DNA of 64,000 nucleotides from Candidatus Woesearchaeota archaeon (GTDB taxonomy: Archaea > Nanoarchaeota > Nanoarchaeia > Woesearchaeales > JAGVZT01). Under the pieces are notes generated by a model. The model had not been told where the DNA came from, made no database searches, and worked only from the letters and a program-made list of their open reading frames with translations. Position numbers and translations under genes: made by a program. The DNA lies in assembly GCA_017608295.1 (NCBI GenBank), contig JAFCGF010000003.1, forward strand, positions 186,001 through 250,000. Direction: 5' to 3'. Below, one piece after another: positions 44,001 through 51,911 of the stretch; position 1 is the first letter of the stretch; each line of letters begins with the position of its first letter.

Positions 44001-44063
44001 GCAAGGAAGAGCCTCACAAAGAAAAAGAGCACGGGGTGGCTGAGGAAGAATGCTCGGCCGTGA
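41052..44063 (+). CDS. Surface protein with six cadherin/He_PIG-like repeats, PGF-pre-PGF-like domain and C-terminal TM
   Basis: 1003 residues. A signal peptide (SILIAVTMLFLLLLSLQASA) is followed by a ~90-residue domain (QGIVGTIYEMDG) that also occurs in the next protein. Six tandem ~88-residue repeats come next (ITSTP...DxxYTYxVTAxD...PAGMSIN...GxxxWTPxNDDVGxHxVxVxVSDG), each of the putative-Ig/cadherin type. A run of 11 Gly at about residues 674-684 leads to a PGF-pre-PGF-like region (SVELAWLEER, VVLLRYNGAEWEELPT, SYFAIAL). A second copy of the shared domain (FTLAGIIYALDG) follows, then one TM (LINLCIICLIIGLIV) and a basic cytoplasmic tail. It overlaps genes on both sides. It is probably a cell-surface adhesion or S-layer-associated protein. 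Confidence 0.87.
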   Translation: MMETKKIVGSRSILIAVTMLFLLLLSLQASAVPMPQGIVGTIYEMDGITPVPEGIHFSVNNTANGFYHEGLTGRPTGTGDYAASVEGEVGDTLVIRAWNVHNESSRTISLNGVMKNVNLLLDMSFENEPPAITSTPPVPAIEDSLYTYPVTAYDFESQPLEYSLLTAPAGMSINASGVIEWLPLNDDVGFHDVGIEVSDGEYTGTQNFTLEVENVNDVPVITSSPTTSVLEDILYTYQITALDVDIGDVLQYVLESAPAGMSINSTSGLVAWTPDNDDVGLHSVIVRVSDGELADTQPFTLEVVNVNDAPVIHSIAPENAVEDTLYQYQVDATDVDSPSLTYALLDFPAGMTLSSSGLIEWTPSNDGVGPHSVSVMVSDGELNDTQSYTLTVANVNDAPYITSLPATTATQDIIYEYTVTATDIDNTPEELSYTLVAHPAGMTVDTSTGLVSWTPANDDVGLHNITVRVSDGLLSDEQSYALAVENVNDAPTIISLPVTTALEDEDYIYQVEAIDIDGDGLTYALNSSPEGMVIAIVNETPGIVLWTPTNDKVGVHTVIVVVSDGILQTLQEYILTVTNVNDAPAITSTPGTAVDAGLTYTYTLIATDDDNDTLTYTLEQGPTGMSLNQQLLTWTPSDSDAGQHRILLRVSDGNLSASQQFTLTVTATSSGGGGGGGGGGGAAPIIPGSPPQKTRTVLENLQGKAGPLISVNMSINSSKESGLSALVKAKLLPGRPKDVLTHIIVPVFQYLKITIQPVGGVDVVVNSAEIIFSVELAWLEERSASPEDVVLLRYNGAEWEELPTEVVSEDEEAIIYVSTSPSLSYFAIALKDGAEQILGEIETVGAPLKTFTLAGIIYALDGKQVPRGTPFVLENIYLGERVEGETGEKGSQGSFSVQIQANLGDTIRLSTESADYMWFTVSEDMDSLEFRTGLSSKRPNRLTGFVAAVMDRAPISENFLLINLCIICLIIGLIVRQRVRVRRARKSLTKKKSTGWLRKNARP

Positions 44064-46194
44064 ATCTTCTGGCAGGGCACCGCTGCTTGTCCTGATAGTA
44101 TGTTTCTATGTGGCAGTCCTCATGAGCCTCGTGCTCGTCGCTGCCGACCCGCCACCGAAAGAGCACGGGCTCGCCGGATGGATATTGGGGCCAAGCGGCG
44201 CACAGGCCCCTCTTGGCACATATTACAGTATCAATGACTCGGATAGCGACTTCTTTATGCAGAATGTGACCAGGATACCCTTCCCCGGCCAGTCAGGTAG
44301 GTATTCAGAGGTCGTCTCAGGGAGAAAGAATGATATTGTCGTCGTCCGTGCCTGGAACAACACGCACTTCGGGTTCACCACCATAGTGCTCGACGGTGAC
44401 ATGGACGACGTGAACGTCACGCTCAACGGAAGCCGCGTGGGAGAGCCGACAGTCACGGTCATTCTTCCGGTTGATGACCAGCTGTATAACATCGGAGACA
44501 ATATCATCATCCGTGCCAACTTCTCCATCAGTGCGGACAAGGACGCGCTCAACTGCAACGCCACAGTGACTTTCACCTCTCCAGGAGTCATCACACTGCA
44601 GGACGGTGAGACAGCTTCGCAATTCATGGGCAATCTGTCACGTGGCTCTGTTATCACTGTCAACTGGAGCGCGAACGCATCTCAGGCGGGTACGACAGAT
44701 ATCAACATCACAGTGGTATGTGATGACAACCAGACCGGCTTCGACACCACAGGCCATGACACTGCGTATGACCAGATGGTGGCCAAGGTGCCCCCAATAC
44801 CTCATGGTATCGCTGGCTGGATATTCGATGCTGATGGCTCGACGCAGATGCCGCTCGGCACTTTCTATGAAATTCGTGATTACAGCACAAACTTCCTTCT
44901 TGAGAACGAGACGCGCATCCCCTTCCCCGGCTATACTGGCAGATATTCAGAGGTTATGAACGGCTCTGATAATGATATTGTTAATGTCACTGCCTGGAAC
45001 GCCACACACTGGGGATTCACGACAGTCACCCTTATAGGAGATATGGATGAAGTGAATGTATCGCTCAACATGTCGCGCCCGAGCGAGACCAATGTGACTA
45101 TTATCTATCCCCTCAATAATACCGCTGTCTCGAAAATCCAGCTGACAAACGTGACAGCACGCGTCCAGGTCATAGGAGGCTCAGACGGAATCAACTGCTC
45201 CGCGACAATCTATTTCGAAGACGATAATATCCTCAACATCACTCCAGTTGAATCCTATACTAAGCCCATAGGCAACATCACCTTATGGGACTTTACCCTA
45301 GTCTCTTGGAACGTGAGTGGAGAAGTAGGCTTGGTCAATGTCACAGTGAACGCGAGTTGCGATTCAGATGGTAAGAATTTTGAGGAACTGCATTGGGATA
45401 TTATCATCGCCAACATCACTATGCCTCCTTTCTTTGTTGATTCGCTGGTGTGCGAGAATCCTATCAACCTGCAGGAAGCGGTAGCTGTAGGAGTGCAGTG
45501 CAACGTGACTATTTTCAACGGCAATTACGCTGTGAACATTTCAGTAGTCAATGCAACCCTCTACGATAGCGATACAAGCTCTCCTACTGAAGCTGATGAC
45601 AACAATTACCACTATACTAATACCACCTGCCAGGTGGTTGACCTTGGACTATATGAAGCAAATTACACCTGCGTCTTCCCCCTGCTGTACTACGCGAACA
45701 ACGGCACCTGGACAATCAACCTGACTATGTATGACAATGTCACCCTCATACAGAACTCCACAACTAACCTTACTACTGTGAACTCGCTCTTCGCGCTCTC
45801 AGCAGATAATGTGATGGATTTCGGCAACCTCGCGCCGACAGACACCTCTGCGACTGACGTGAACCTCACCCTCACTAATACAGGCAACATGGACATCAAT
45901 ATTTCTGCATATGGTTATGGTGAGATTTTGGGCGATAACCTCTCAATGAACTGCACAGTGGGTAATATCAGCGTCGACCTCGTGCATTACCATTCAGTGT
46001 TCAACCAGGCGTACACAAGCATGACCGGTCTCAGGAACGACAGCGTGATGATAACTAACTTCATCCTCCCCCAGCGTACAGATGATTCAGCGTACGACGC
46101 AGACCAGAACGATACCTATTGGAAGATACAAATTCCTATGGATACTGAAGGATTCTGCAACGGCACAGTGATAGCGTCCGCGAGCGCGTCTTGA
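44050..46194 (+). CDS. Secreted surface protein with two copies of a shared domain
   Basis: 714 residues. An N-terminal signal segment (PLLVLIVCFYVAVLMSLVLVA) is followed by two copies of a ~90-residue domain: HGLAGWILGPSG and HGIAGWIFDADG. Each copy has RIPFPG, GRYSEV, AWN, THxGFTTV and GDMD. The same domain is recognisable in the upstream protein. Between and after them are Ig-like beta domains with many sequons and paired Cys. There is no C-terminal TM, so it is secreted or anchored by an uncleaved N-terminal helix. It overlaps the previous gene by 14 bp and is the last gene of the HTH/giant operon. Confidence 0.8.
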   Translation: MLGRESSGRAPLLVLIVCFYVAVLMSLVLVAADPPPKEHGLAGWILGPSGAQAPLGTYYSINDSDSDFFMQNVTRIPFPGQSGRYSEVVSGRKNDIVVVRAWNNTHFGFTTIVLDGDMDDVNVTLNGSRVGEPTVTVILPVDDQLYNIGDNIIIRANFSISADKDALNCNATVTFTSPGVITLQDGETASQFMGNLSRGSVITVNWSANASQAGTTDINITVVCDDNQTGFDTTGHDTAYDQMVAKVPPIPHGIAGWIFDADGSTQMPLGTFYEIRDYSTNFLLENETRIPFPGYTGRYSEVMNGSDNDIVNVTAWNATHWGFTTVTLIGDMDEVNVSLNMSRPSETNVTIIYPLNNTAVSKIQLTNVTARVQVIGGSDGINCSATIYFEDDNILNITPVESYTKPIGNITLWDFTLVSWNVSGEVGLVNVTVNASCDSDGKNFEELHWDIIIANITMPPFFVDSLVCENPINLQEAVAVGVQCNVTIFNGNYAVNISVVNATLYDSDTSSPTEADDNNYHYTNTTCQVVDLGLYEANYTCVFPLLYYANNGTWTINLTMYDNVTLIQNSTTNLTTVNSLFALSADNVMDFGNLAPTDTSATDVNLTLTNTGNMDINISAYGYGEILGDNLSMNCTVGNISVDLVHYHSVFNQAYTSMTGLRNDSVMITNFILPQRTDDSAYDADQNDTYWKIQIPMDTEGFCNGTVIASASAS

Positions 46195-46211
46195 GAATTA
46201 ATTGTTGAGAA

Positions 46212-48521
46212 CTAAGGATTCTCGGTCTCGGCCTGTGCCTTCTCGATGACAGTCTCTTTTAGGACTGCCTTGACTGGGCCGGTCTTCTTTCGTGCGATGA
46301 TGACAGGAACAGGAGACCTGCGGGCAACGCTTTCAGCCACTTTTCCTGCGAGGATGCTCTCATGGAACTTCTCCCGCGTCGCGCCCATCACCACAAGGTC
46401 ATATCTCTTCGCCTCCCAGAGAATCGCATCGACAACATTGTCTGCTGAGACAATCTTCGCGGTAATCTTGTAATCAAGCCCCATCACAATCTGGTTGAGA
46501 ATCATCTCCGCCTTCTCCACCTCTCCCTCTGGCTCTTCCTTATCAATAATGAACAGGGCATCAATCTTGACCTTTCCTTTTGTGTTCCTGGCAATCGCAA
46601 CAGCAATTTCAGCAGCGAGCCGACTATTCTCCCCGCCCTTCGCGGGAACGAGAATCTTCTTGATATGCTCTATATCATCGTGCAGGTGTGCGACAGCCAT
46701 ATCGCACGGGGGGTTATGCAGCAAATCATCCACGTCATCGCCGAACAGCCCGGGTAGCAGATCAGGATGGTCAGGGGCATTTACGAGAAGCATGTTCGAG
46801 TCCCTCTCTTTCGCCACATTCCGTATCGCAGTACCGAACGACCTGCTAAGACGTATCGACGTTCCGACAGGAATGTTATGGTCCTTGCAGTACTTCACCA
46901 CTTCATCGAGCAACGGCTTTCCTTCCTTGAGGAACATTCGTCCCTCAGTGATGCCCAATTGCTTTGGAACCTCAACCACATTAACAGCGAATACTTCTCC
47001 ATGGTGCTCCCTGGCGATGGGCAGGGCAAGCTTTGGCAGGATATGTGCATCCTTTTTATTCAGCACAGGAACCAGCACAGAGTATTCCCTGACCGAGACA
47101 ATCTCCTGGTGAAGCACTTTCGGCCCTTCTGCAGCCACTTCTCTCTTCTGGGCGTAGACATAATAGACTACTACACCAACAGCAATCCATAGGGCGCCTG
47201 TGAGCCATGACCTTGGGCTGTACACAAATAGCCAGAAAGCGATAAACATCTGCGCCAGTATGCCAATTATAGGCACGAGAGGGAAAAGAGGGACCCTGAA
47301 GCCGTAATCGAGATGTGTCGTTGTTCGGCGCAGCCGGAGCAGGGATATATTGACCAGGGCGAAGAGGAAGAGGAACATCACTGCTGCAGCGGCCGCCACG
47401 TCTTCTATTGGCAGAGAAACAGCCATGAGGGCAACGACAACCGCAGAGCCCATAATTGCCTTTGTGGGTGTGCGGCGCTTCTTGCTCAGGTGCTTGAACA
47501 CCTTTGGGAGGTAGTTATCGCGCGCCATCGCAAACGCTACTCTGGATGATGAGTAAATTGTCGCATTCAGAGCTGACATGGTTGAGAGCAGCCCGCCGAC
47601 AAGAATAATGAGGGCGCCGAAGGGCATGAATTGGATGCTTGCCTCCAAAATCGCGAGTTCCTTCATTGAGCCAAGGTAGGCAGCGATAGTCATCCCAGTA
47701 GGTGGATTTACAGCACCAAGAGCTACGATAGCTACTAAAATGTAAATAGGAATCACAATGCCGATGGAAAGGAAGCTCGCAAGAGGGATGTTCTTCTTTG
47801 GATTCTTAATCTCCTCGCTCGACTGCGCGATAATCTCATAGCCCTCAAACGCAATGAACGTAAGGCCCATCGCCATGAACACATTGCCTAAGCTCTTGAT
47901 ACCCTCAGGTAGCATTGGGAAGAACCTTTCGCCGAGCATGGGCTGGCCAGTTAGTGCCTTGATGCCGAAGAAGATGAATATTCCTAATGCTATAATCTTC
48001 AGCACAGTTACGATATTTTCAGCCTTGCCTGTTTCCTTGACGCCGTAAAAGTTAATGAAGGTGAACAGCGCGACAACACACACTGCAAGAATTTTTGCCA
48101 ATAGCCCTGCTGACAGGCCGAAAGGATGGATATTCAATGCATCCAGTAACCATACAAAATAGCCGCCAAAGCCTACTGCATAAAGAGCACATGCTACAAT
48201 ATGGGCGAACCAGTCCATCCACCCGCCGAGAAAGCCAAATGGCCCCTTCAGCGCGGCTTTTATCCAGAGATAGCCCCCGCCGGCAGAGTGGTACGCAGAG
48301 CCCAGTTCAGCATACGTCATCAATGTAGGAAGTGTCAATAAGCCGTTGAGGATGAACACGAGAATGAGTGCAGGCCCGGTGATACCGGCGGCGATTCCTG
48401 TCAGCACGAAGATGCCGGCGCCAATCATCGCGCCCACGCCAATCATCGTCGCGTCGAAGAGCCCGAGGTCCTTGCTTAACGTGATCTCGCCCTCTGCGCC
48501 GGTGTCAGCATCGCCACTCAT
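46212..48521 (-). CDS. APC-family amino acid permease with two C-terminal Usp domains
   Basis: 769 residues. About 12 TM segments fill residues 1-440, with the APC start GLFDATMIGVGAMIGAGIFVLTG. The C-terminal ~300 residues are two universal-stress-protein-like domains: one divergent (LALPIAREHHGEVFAVNVVE), and one with ILVPAKGGENSRLAAEIAVAIA and LVVMGATREKF...VARRSPVPVII, close to the Usp ATP-binding G-2x-G-9x-G(S/T) form. Such fusions are known in archaeal and actinobacterial cationic amino acid transporters. ATG 48521 follows AGGAGGG and has TATA ATTTAAAAAG at 48546-48555 on minus. The substrate is not predictable. Confidence 0.9.
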   Translation of the reverse strand: MSGDADTGAEGEITLSKDLGLFDATMIGVGAMIGAGIFVLTGIAAGITGPALILVFILNGLLTLPTLMTYAELGSAYHSAGGGYLWIKAALKGPFGFLGGWMDWFAHIVACALYAVGFGGYFVWLLDALNIHPFGLSAGLLAKILAVCVVALFTFINFYGVKETGKAENIVTVLKIIALGIFIFFGIKALTGQPMLGERFFPMLPEGIKSLGNVFMAMGLTFIAFEGYEIIAQSSEEIKNPKKNIPLASFLSIGIVIPIYILVAIVALGAVNPPTGMTIAAYLGSMKELAILEASIQFMPFGALIILVGGLLSTMSALNATIYSSSRVAFAMARDNYLPKVFKHLSKKRRTPTKAIMGSAVVVALMAVSLPIEDVAAAAAVMFLFLFALVNISLLRLRRTTTHLDYGFRVPLFPLVPIIGILAQMFIAFWLFVYSPRSWLTGALWIAVGVVVYYVYAQKREVAAEGPKVLHQEIVSVREYSVLVPVLNKKDAHILPKLALPIAREHHGEVFAVNVVEVPKQLGITEGRMFLKEGKPLLDEVVKYCKDHNIPVGTSIRLSRSFGTAIRNVAKERDSNMLLVNAPDHPDLLPGLFGDDVDDLLHNPPCDMAVAHLHDDIEHIKKILVPAKGGENSRLAAEIAVAIARNTKGKVKIDALFIIDKEEPEGEVEKAEMILNQIVMGLDYKITAKIVSADNVVDAILWEAKRYDLVVMGATREKFHESILAGKVAESVARRSPVPVIIARKKTGPVKAVLKETVIEKAQAETENP

Positions 48522-48545
48522 TATCCCTCCTGCTAAGCGCCATTC

Positions 48546-48604
48546 CTTTTTAAATCTACTGAAGGCGTATGGACATGAAGCACACGAGCAACAAGCTTTT
48601 ATAG
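48546..48604. promoter_or_regulatory. Divergent promoters between the permease and the HEMGH protein
   Basis: A minus-strand TATA ATTTAAAAAG (48546-48555) lies 25-34 bp before ATG 48521. A plus-strand TATA CTTTTATAG (48596-48604) lies 23-31 bp before ATG 48627. Confidence 0.5.
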
Positions 48605-48626
48605 ATGAGATGCCTCAAGGGAAATC

Positions 48627-49727
48627 ATGATTACCTTTATCCTTCAGGGACTAGAATTCGCTGGGCTCTCAGCCTTCGCATTCTATATCCTCTTCACGTT
48701 CAAGAGGCGCAAGCTCCTCGATATTCTCACGTTTCCCATAACTGTCCTGGGCATCCTGTTCCTCTTTCATGCAATCCTTTCCTTCAGTTATGCTGTAGGC
48801 ACGGTGCCTGTTGAAGCCCTGGACATTAGCATGGTGCACACCTCGATTCTCGTCTGCCTTACGCTGCTCATGGCCTTCATCATCTACAAGCTGACCAGCC
48901 ATTATGATATCGTGTTCCTCTCCGGCGTGTATGTCATAGCATTAGCTGTGGTGGCTGTGATATTCTCTAATCCCTTACAGAATGCGCAGTTCATCTCTTA
49001 CTTTTACCTCGCGATGCTATTCCTTCATCTTGAGCTGGTGTCTCAGAAAGACATCAGCCGGGCAGGCCAGTTTGGGATGCTTTTCGCAGGCCCTGCCGCC
49101 CTGCTCTCGTTTGTTGGATGGATGGAACACAGTATCCCCGCTGTCATAGTGACTCTTGCACTGTTCGGCTTCCTCTATAAGCTCTACCATGGGCTTCTAG
49201 CCAGCCACGCTACAGTGGTCACCGAGCCAGTACGAAAACCCTCAGTCATGAGAGTGGCGCGCCTGATAGGGTTCACAGTGACGTTCTACCTCTTTGTCGC
49301 GCTTGCTGTCATTGGCCTGCACGAGATGGGGCATGTAGGGGTAGCAACATACTACAAGTGCGAATACTCTAAGGCGGTCATCTATGATGTGCGCGGCATC
49401 CCACCTCACGCTGAGATTTCCTGTAGCAGGTCTTACAATGATACGCTCCTCACTCTCGGCGGGGTGATTGCCACGAGTGTTATAGGGCTGCTTCTGCTCC
49501 TTGTACCGGGCAGTAGGATGGCGTATGCATTGAGTTTTTTCGTAATGGGATTCGGCATCCTTGTCGGCTTCTCAGATTATACCTATCTCAATATGGGCAA
49601 GGGATTCCTCGCACTGCTGCACCTTGTGGGATTGACATTTGTGGTTCTCAGCGTAGTCGAGATGGTCACTCTCTTCAGGAGTGAGAAAGAGACGAGTTTC
49701 TCTTTGCAATGGGAGAAGGATAAATAG
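48627..49727 (+). CDS. Polytopic membrane protein with HEMGH motif, possible intramembrane metalloprotease
   Basis: 366 residues with roughly ten hydrophobic segments. The first ~190 residues are seven or so TM helices of unknown family (ILFTFKRRKLLDILTFP). The second part has TM helix FTVTFYLFVALAVIGLHEMGH, with HExxH at residues 232-236, then a short extracytoplasmic Cys-containing stretch (YYKCEYSK, EISCSRSY) and further TMs. HExxH at the end of a TM helix followed by more helices resembles site-2-type (M50) or related membrane zinc proteases. No clear downstream NxxPxxxxDG is seen, so protease activity is inferred. TATA CTTTTATAG 27 bp upstream supports ATG 48627. Confidence 0.55.
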   Translation: MITFILQGLEFAGLSAFAFYILFTFKRRKLLDILTFPITVLGILFLFHAILSFSYAVGTVPVEALDISMVHTSILVCLTLLMAFIIYKLTSHYDIVFLSGVYVIALAVVAVIFSNPLQNAQFISYFYLAMLFLHLELVSQKDISRAGQFGMLFAGPAALLSFVGWMEHSIPAVIVTLALFGFLYKLYHGLLASHATVVTEPVRKPSVMRVARLIGFTVTFYLFVALAVIGLHEMGHVGVATYYKCEYSKAVIYDVRGIPPHAEISCSRSYNDTLLTLGGVIATSVIGLLLLLVPGSRMAYALSFFVMGFGILVGFSDYTYLNMGKGFLALLHLVGLTFVVLSVVEMVTLFRSEKETSFSLQWEKDK

Positions 49728-50852
49728 TCACTTCTTGCGTTTCTTTGCGGGCTTCTTTTTGGCAGTTGCCTTCTTCTTAGCCTTTTTGGCAGTTGGCTTC
49801 TTTTTGGTACTCCCTTTAGTCCTGCCGCGTGCCATCGGGACGCAGGAGATGTCTCCGTCCTTGTCCACATAATAGAGATATCCCTTCTTCCTCTTGATGC
49901 CGACAAGCGCAATCTTCTCATACTGCCCATCCCCGAGGAGCTGCCTTTCGGTCAGCTGGCGGACCTTGGCTTTCATGAGCTTCATCTCCCTTACATCGGA
50001 TTCTCGCTGGATCTCCATGAAAAGCATTCTCTTCCTGAGTTCCTTGAGCTCTTTTTTCGCAGCGAGCGCCTCTTTCTCGATGAGCAGGAGCTCTTCTGCA
50101 GCCGAGAGGTGAGTGCGCAGATCTTTCAGGTCCCCTTCTATCTCGCTCCTCTGGAGCAGTAGCTTCTCCACGCTTCCCACGCGCTTCCAGAATACCTTGA
50201 GCCGTGAATCCACATATGTGCGCTGGTGCGAGTGCTGTTTCCTGAGATCTTTCACCAGTCGAGTGAGATGCTCTCTGGTGATGAATGCCTCTGCCCCAGC
50301 GTCTCCGGTGAATTTGCTTAGCTGCGACTCGAGCTCATTGAGCCTGCCGTGCAGTTCGTCTTTGACAGAGTACTTGATGTTGAAAATGTCTCTTGAGAGG
50401 CGGAGCATCTCCTCGTGGAGTTGCTTATTGAGATGCGAGAGGTCGAGGACGCCCTCGAACTTCTTCGTGGATTTCTCCATGTCAGTCACTTTTGCCTTGA
50501 GGTCTGCTCCCTCCATGACTATTGAACCCATCCGTGAGATGCGCCGTTCTAGCACAGCCATATGCTTGAGAAGCTGCTCCTCTTTCTGCCTGAGATTGCC
50601 CTCAATGCGCCTCATAACTCCAAAGAGCTGCTCTGTGTGGCCTGCGAAGTCGTCCTTGTGGATGAATCCGTCCAGGTCAGTCTGCACCCTAGTGAATTGC
50701 TTCAGCGCTGTCTCCTGCGCCTTCTTGAGCTGGACAATGTCATGCTTCACATTCGAGAAGCTTTTCTTGACTGCATATTCTATCTCGTCTACGGTGACAA
50801 CGCCGTCCTGATTAAGGTCAAATTCATCTATTGCCTGTGATTGTTTCTGCAT
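49728..50852 (-). CDS. EF-hand / coiled-coil protein with lysine-rich tail
   Basis: 374 residues from ATG 50852 (GTG 50861 in frame). An EF-hand loop DLNQDGVVTVDE lies at about residues 12-23, with all calcium-ligand positions filled. A second, degenerate hand is DLDGFIHKDDF. Residues 40-290 are long charged coiled coils. Near residue 325 is GYLYYVDKDGDISCVPMARG, a segment I associate with small archaeal proteins. The last 27 residues are a Lys/Ala/Pro-rich histone-H1-like tail (KKPTAKKAKKKATAKKKPAK). There is no TM or signal. It could be a calcium-responsive structural protein that binds nucleic acid through its tail; that is inference. TATA CTTTTAAAA is at 50884-50892. Confidence 0.65.
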   Translation of the reverse strand: MQKQSQAIDEFDLNQDGVVTVDEIEYAVKKSFSNVKHDIVQLKKAQETALKQFTRVQTDLDGFIHKDDFAGHTEQLFGVMRRIEGNLRQKEEQLLKHMAVLERRISRMGSIVMEGADLKAKVTDMEKSTKKFEGVLDLSHLNKQLHEEMLRLSRDIFNIKYSVKDELHGRLNELESQLSKFTGDAGAEAFITREHLTRLVKDLRKQHSHQRTYVDSRLKVFWKRVGSVEKLLLQRSEIEGDLKDLRTHLSAAEELLLIEKEALAAKKELKELRKRMLFMEIQRESDVREMKLMKAKVRQLTERQLLGDGQYEKIALVGIKRKKGYLYYVDKDGDISCVPMARGRTKGSTKKKPTAKKAKKKATAKKKPAKKRKK

Positions 50853-50883
50853 GAGTAACACCAGGTGTTCGGGGGGCAGGTGC

Positions 50884-50953
50884 CTTTTAAAAAAGCTTGT
50901 GCAAAATGCTTCCTATTCTCCCTCATATAGGCAGCTGTAGAAAGCTTTAAATA
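50884..50953. promoter_or_regulatory. Divergent promoters: EF-hand gene and second pilin operon
   Basis: CTTTTAAAA (50884-50892) serves the minus-strand EF-hand gene. CTTTAAATA (50945-50953) serves the plus-strand pilin operon. Between them is an AT-moderate spacer with nothing else recognised. Confidence 0.45.
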
Positions 50954-51019
50954 CGCTGAAAACGCGGATGTAGTCCAGACTTGGTAATGGTCTACACTAG
51001 ATTAAAGAGTGATGCTACT

Positions 51020-51484
51020 ATGGATAAACGCGGACAAGCTGCAATGGAATTCATCATGACCTATGGGTGGGCCCTGCTCGTCGTCATGATTGTTGTTGGG
51101 GCACTGGTCCATTTCGGGATTATGGACCCAAAACAATTCATCAATGAGAAATGCACGTTCCCCTCCGGGCTGTACTGTGAAGATTTCTATCTCACGAATA
51201 CCGGCTGGAATTTCTACTTCCAGAACGGGAAGGGCCGCGGCATAATTATCAACAGCATCCTTGTCGAGGGTGCTGAGGCGGGCAATCCCTATAGCTGTAA
51301 TGTGAGTTTGGGCACCACCATTGCCAATGGTGACAGCCAGACCTTTGATTATCCCAATACGTGTGCTGATCAGGGCCTTACCTTGAGGGAGAAGTACCGC
51401 TTTGACGTTTTGGTCAACTACACTTTTGATGGTGGCGTGTATCCTCATGTGGAAAGTGGAGAGCTTATCGCGGTTGTCAATTAG
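51020..51484 (+). CDS. Type IV pilin, second pilin operon
   Basis: 154 residues from ATG 51020 (MDKRG); ATG 50987 gives an 11-residue longer leader and is closer to the TATA at 50945-50953. Cleavage is expected in KRG/QAAMEFIMTYGWALLVVMIVVGAL, a very typical DPANN-type pilin start. The mature domain has four Cys (EKCTFPSGLYCEDF; YSCNV; NTCADQG) that may form disulfides, and one or two sequons. It is the first gene of a five-gene pilin operon. Both starts keep the same cleavage site, so the mature protein is unaffected. Confidence 0.85.
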   Translation: MDKRGQAAMEFIMTYGWALLVVMIVVGALVHFGIMDPKQFINEKCTFPSGLYCEDFYLTNTGWNFYFQNGKGRGIIINSILVEGAEAGNPYSCNVSLGTTIANGDSQTFDYPNTCADQGLTLREKYRFDVLVNYTFDGGVYPHVESGELIAVVN

Positions 51485-51488
51485 GAGA

Positions 51489-51908
51489 ATGAAGCGGGCG
51501 CAGGCTTCATTTGAGACGCTTGCAGTGTTCGCCCTGCTCTTTGTCGTGTTGATACCTATCCTGTTCGTGTTCTACAGCTACTCAGTGGGCACAGCCGAGC
51601 GGATGCGTGTCACACAACTCACAGTCATAGGCAGTGATATCATGGCTGCCGCTGAGACAGTGTATTATCTTGGCGAGCCCACACGCCTCACCCTGGTCGA
51701 GAGCTTTCCTTCAGGCATCACGGGCATGACAGTATCTACTGGCGGGGAACTCTCGGAGCTTGTATTCGAGCTCAATTCAGGAGGGGATGCTGCATTCTTC
51801 GCAGAAGTGCCTGTTCAGGGTGATTTTGAGGAGTGGCACTGGACCCAGGGAGAAAAGCTTATCCTGCTTCAGGCAGAATCTGATTACGTGACAATACAAA
51901 TAACGTAG
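51489..51908 (+). CDS. Minor pilin-like protein, second pilin operon
   Basis: 139 residues from ATG 51489, 4 bp after the previous stop. The leader MKRA is followed by QASFETLAVFALLFVVLIPILFVFY. Ala replaces Gly at the usual cleavage position, and Glu is at +5. A small beta-rich domain follows (VYYLGEPTRLTLVESFPSG). The tight spacing puts it in the same operon as its neighbours. Confidence 0.75.
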   Translation: MKRAQASFETLAVFALLFVVLIPILFVFYSYSVGTAERMRVTQLTVIGSDIMAAAETVYYLGEPTRLTLVESFPSGITGMTVSTGGELSELVFELNSGGDAAFFAEVPVQGDFEEWHWTQGEKLILLQAESDYVTIQIT

Positions 51909-51911
51909 GCA

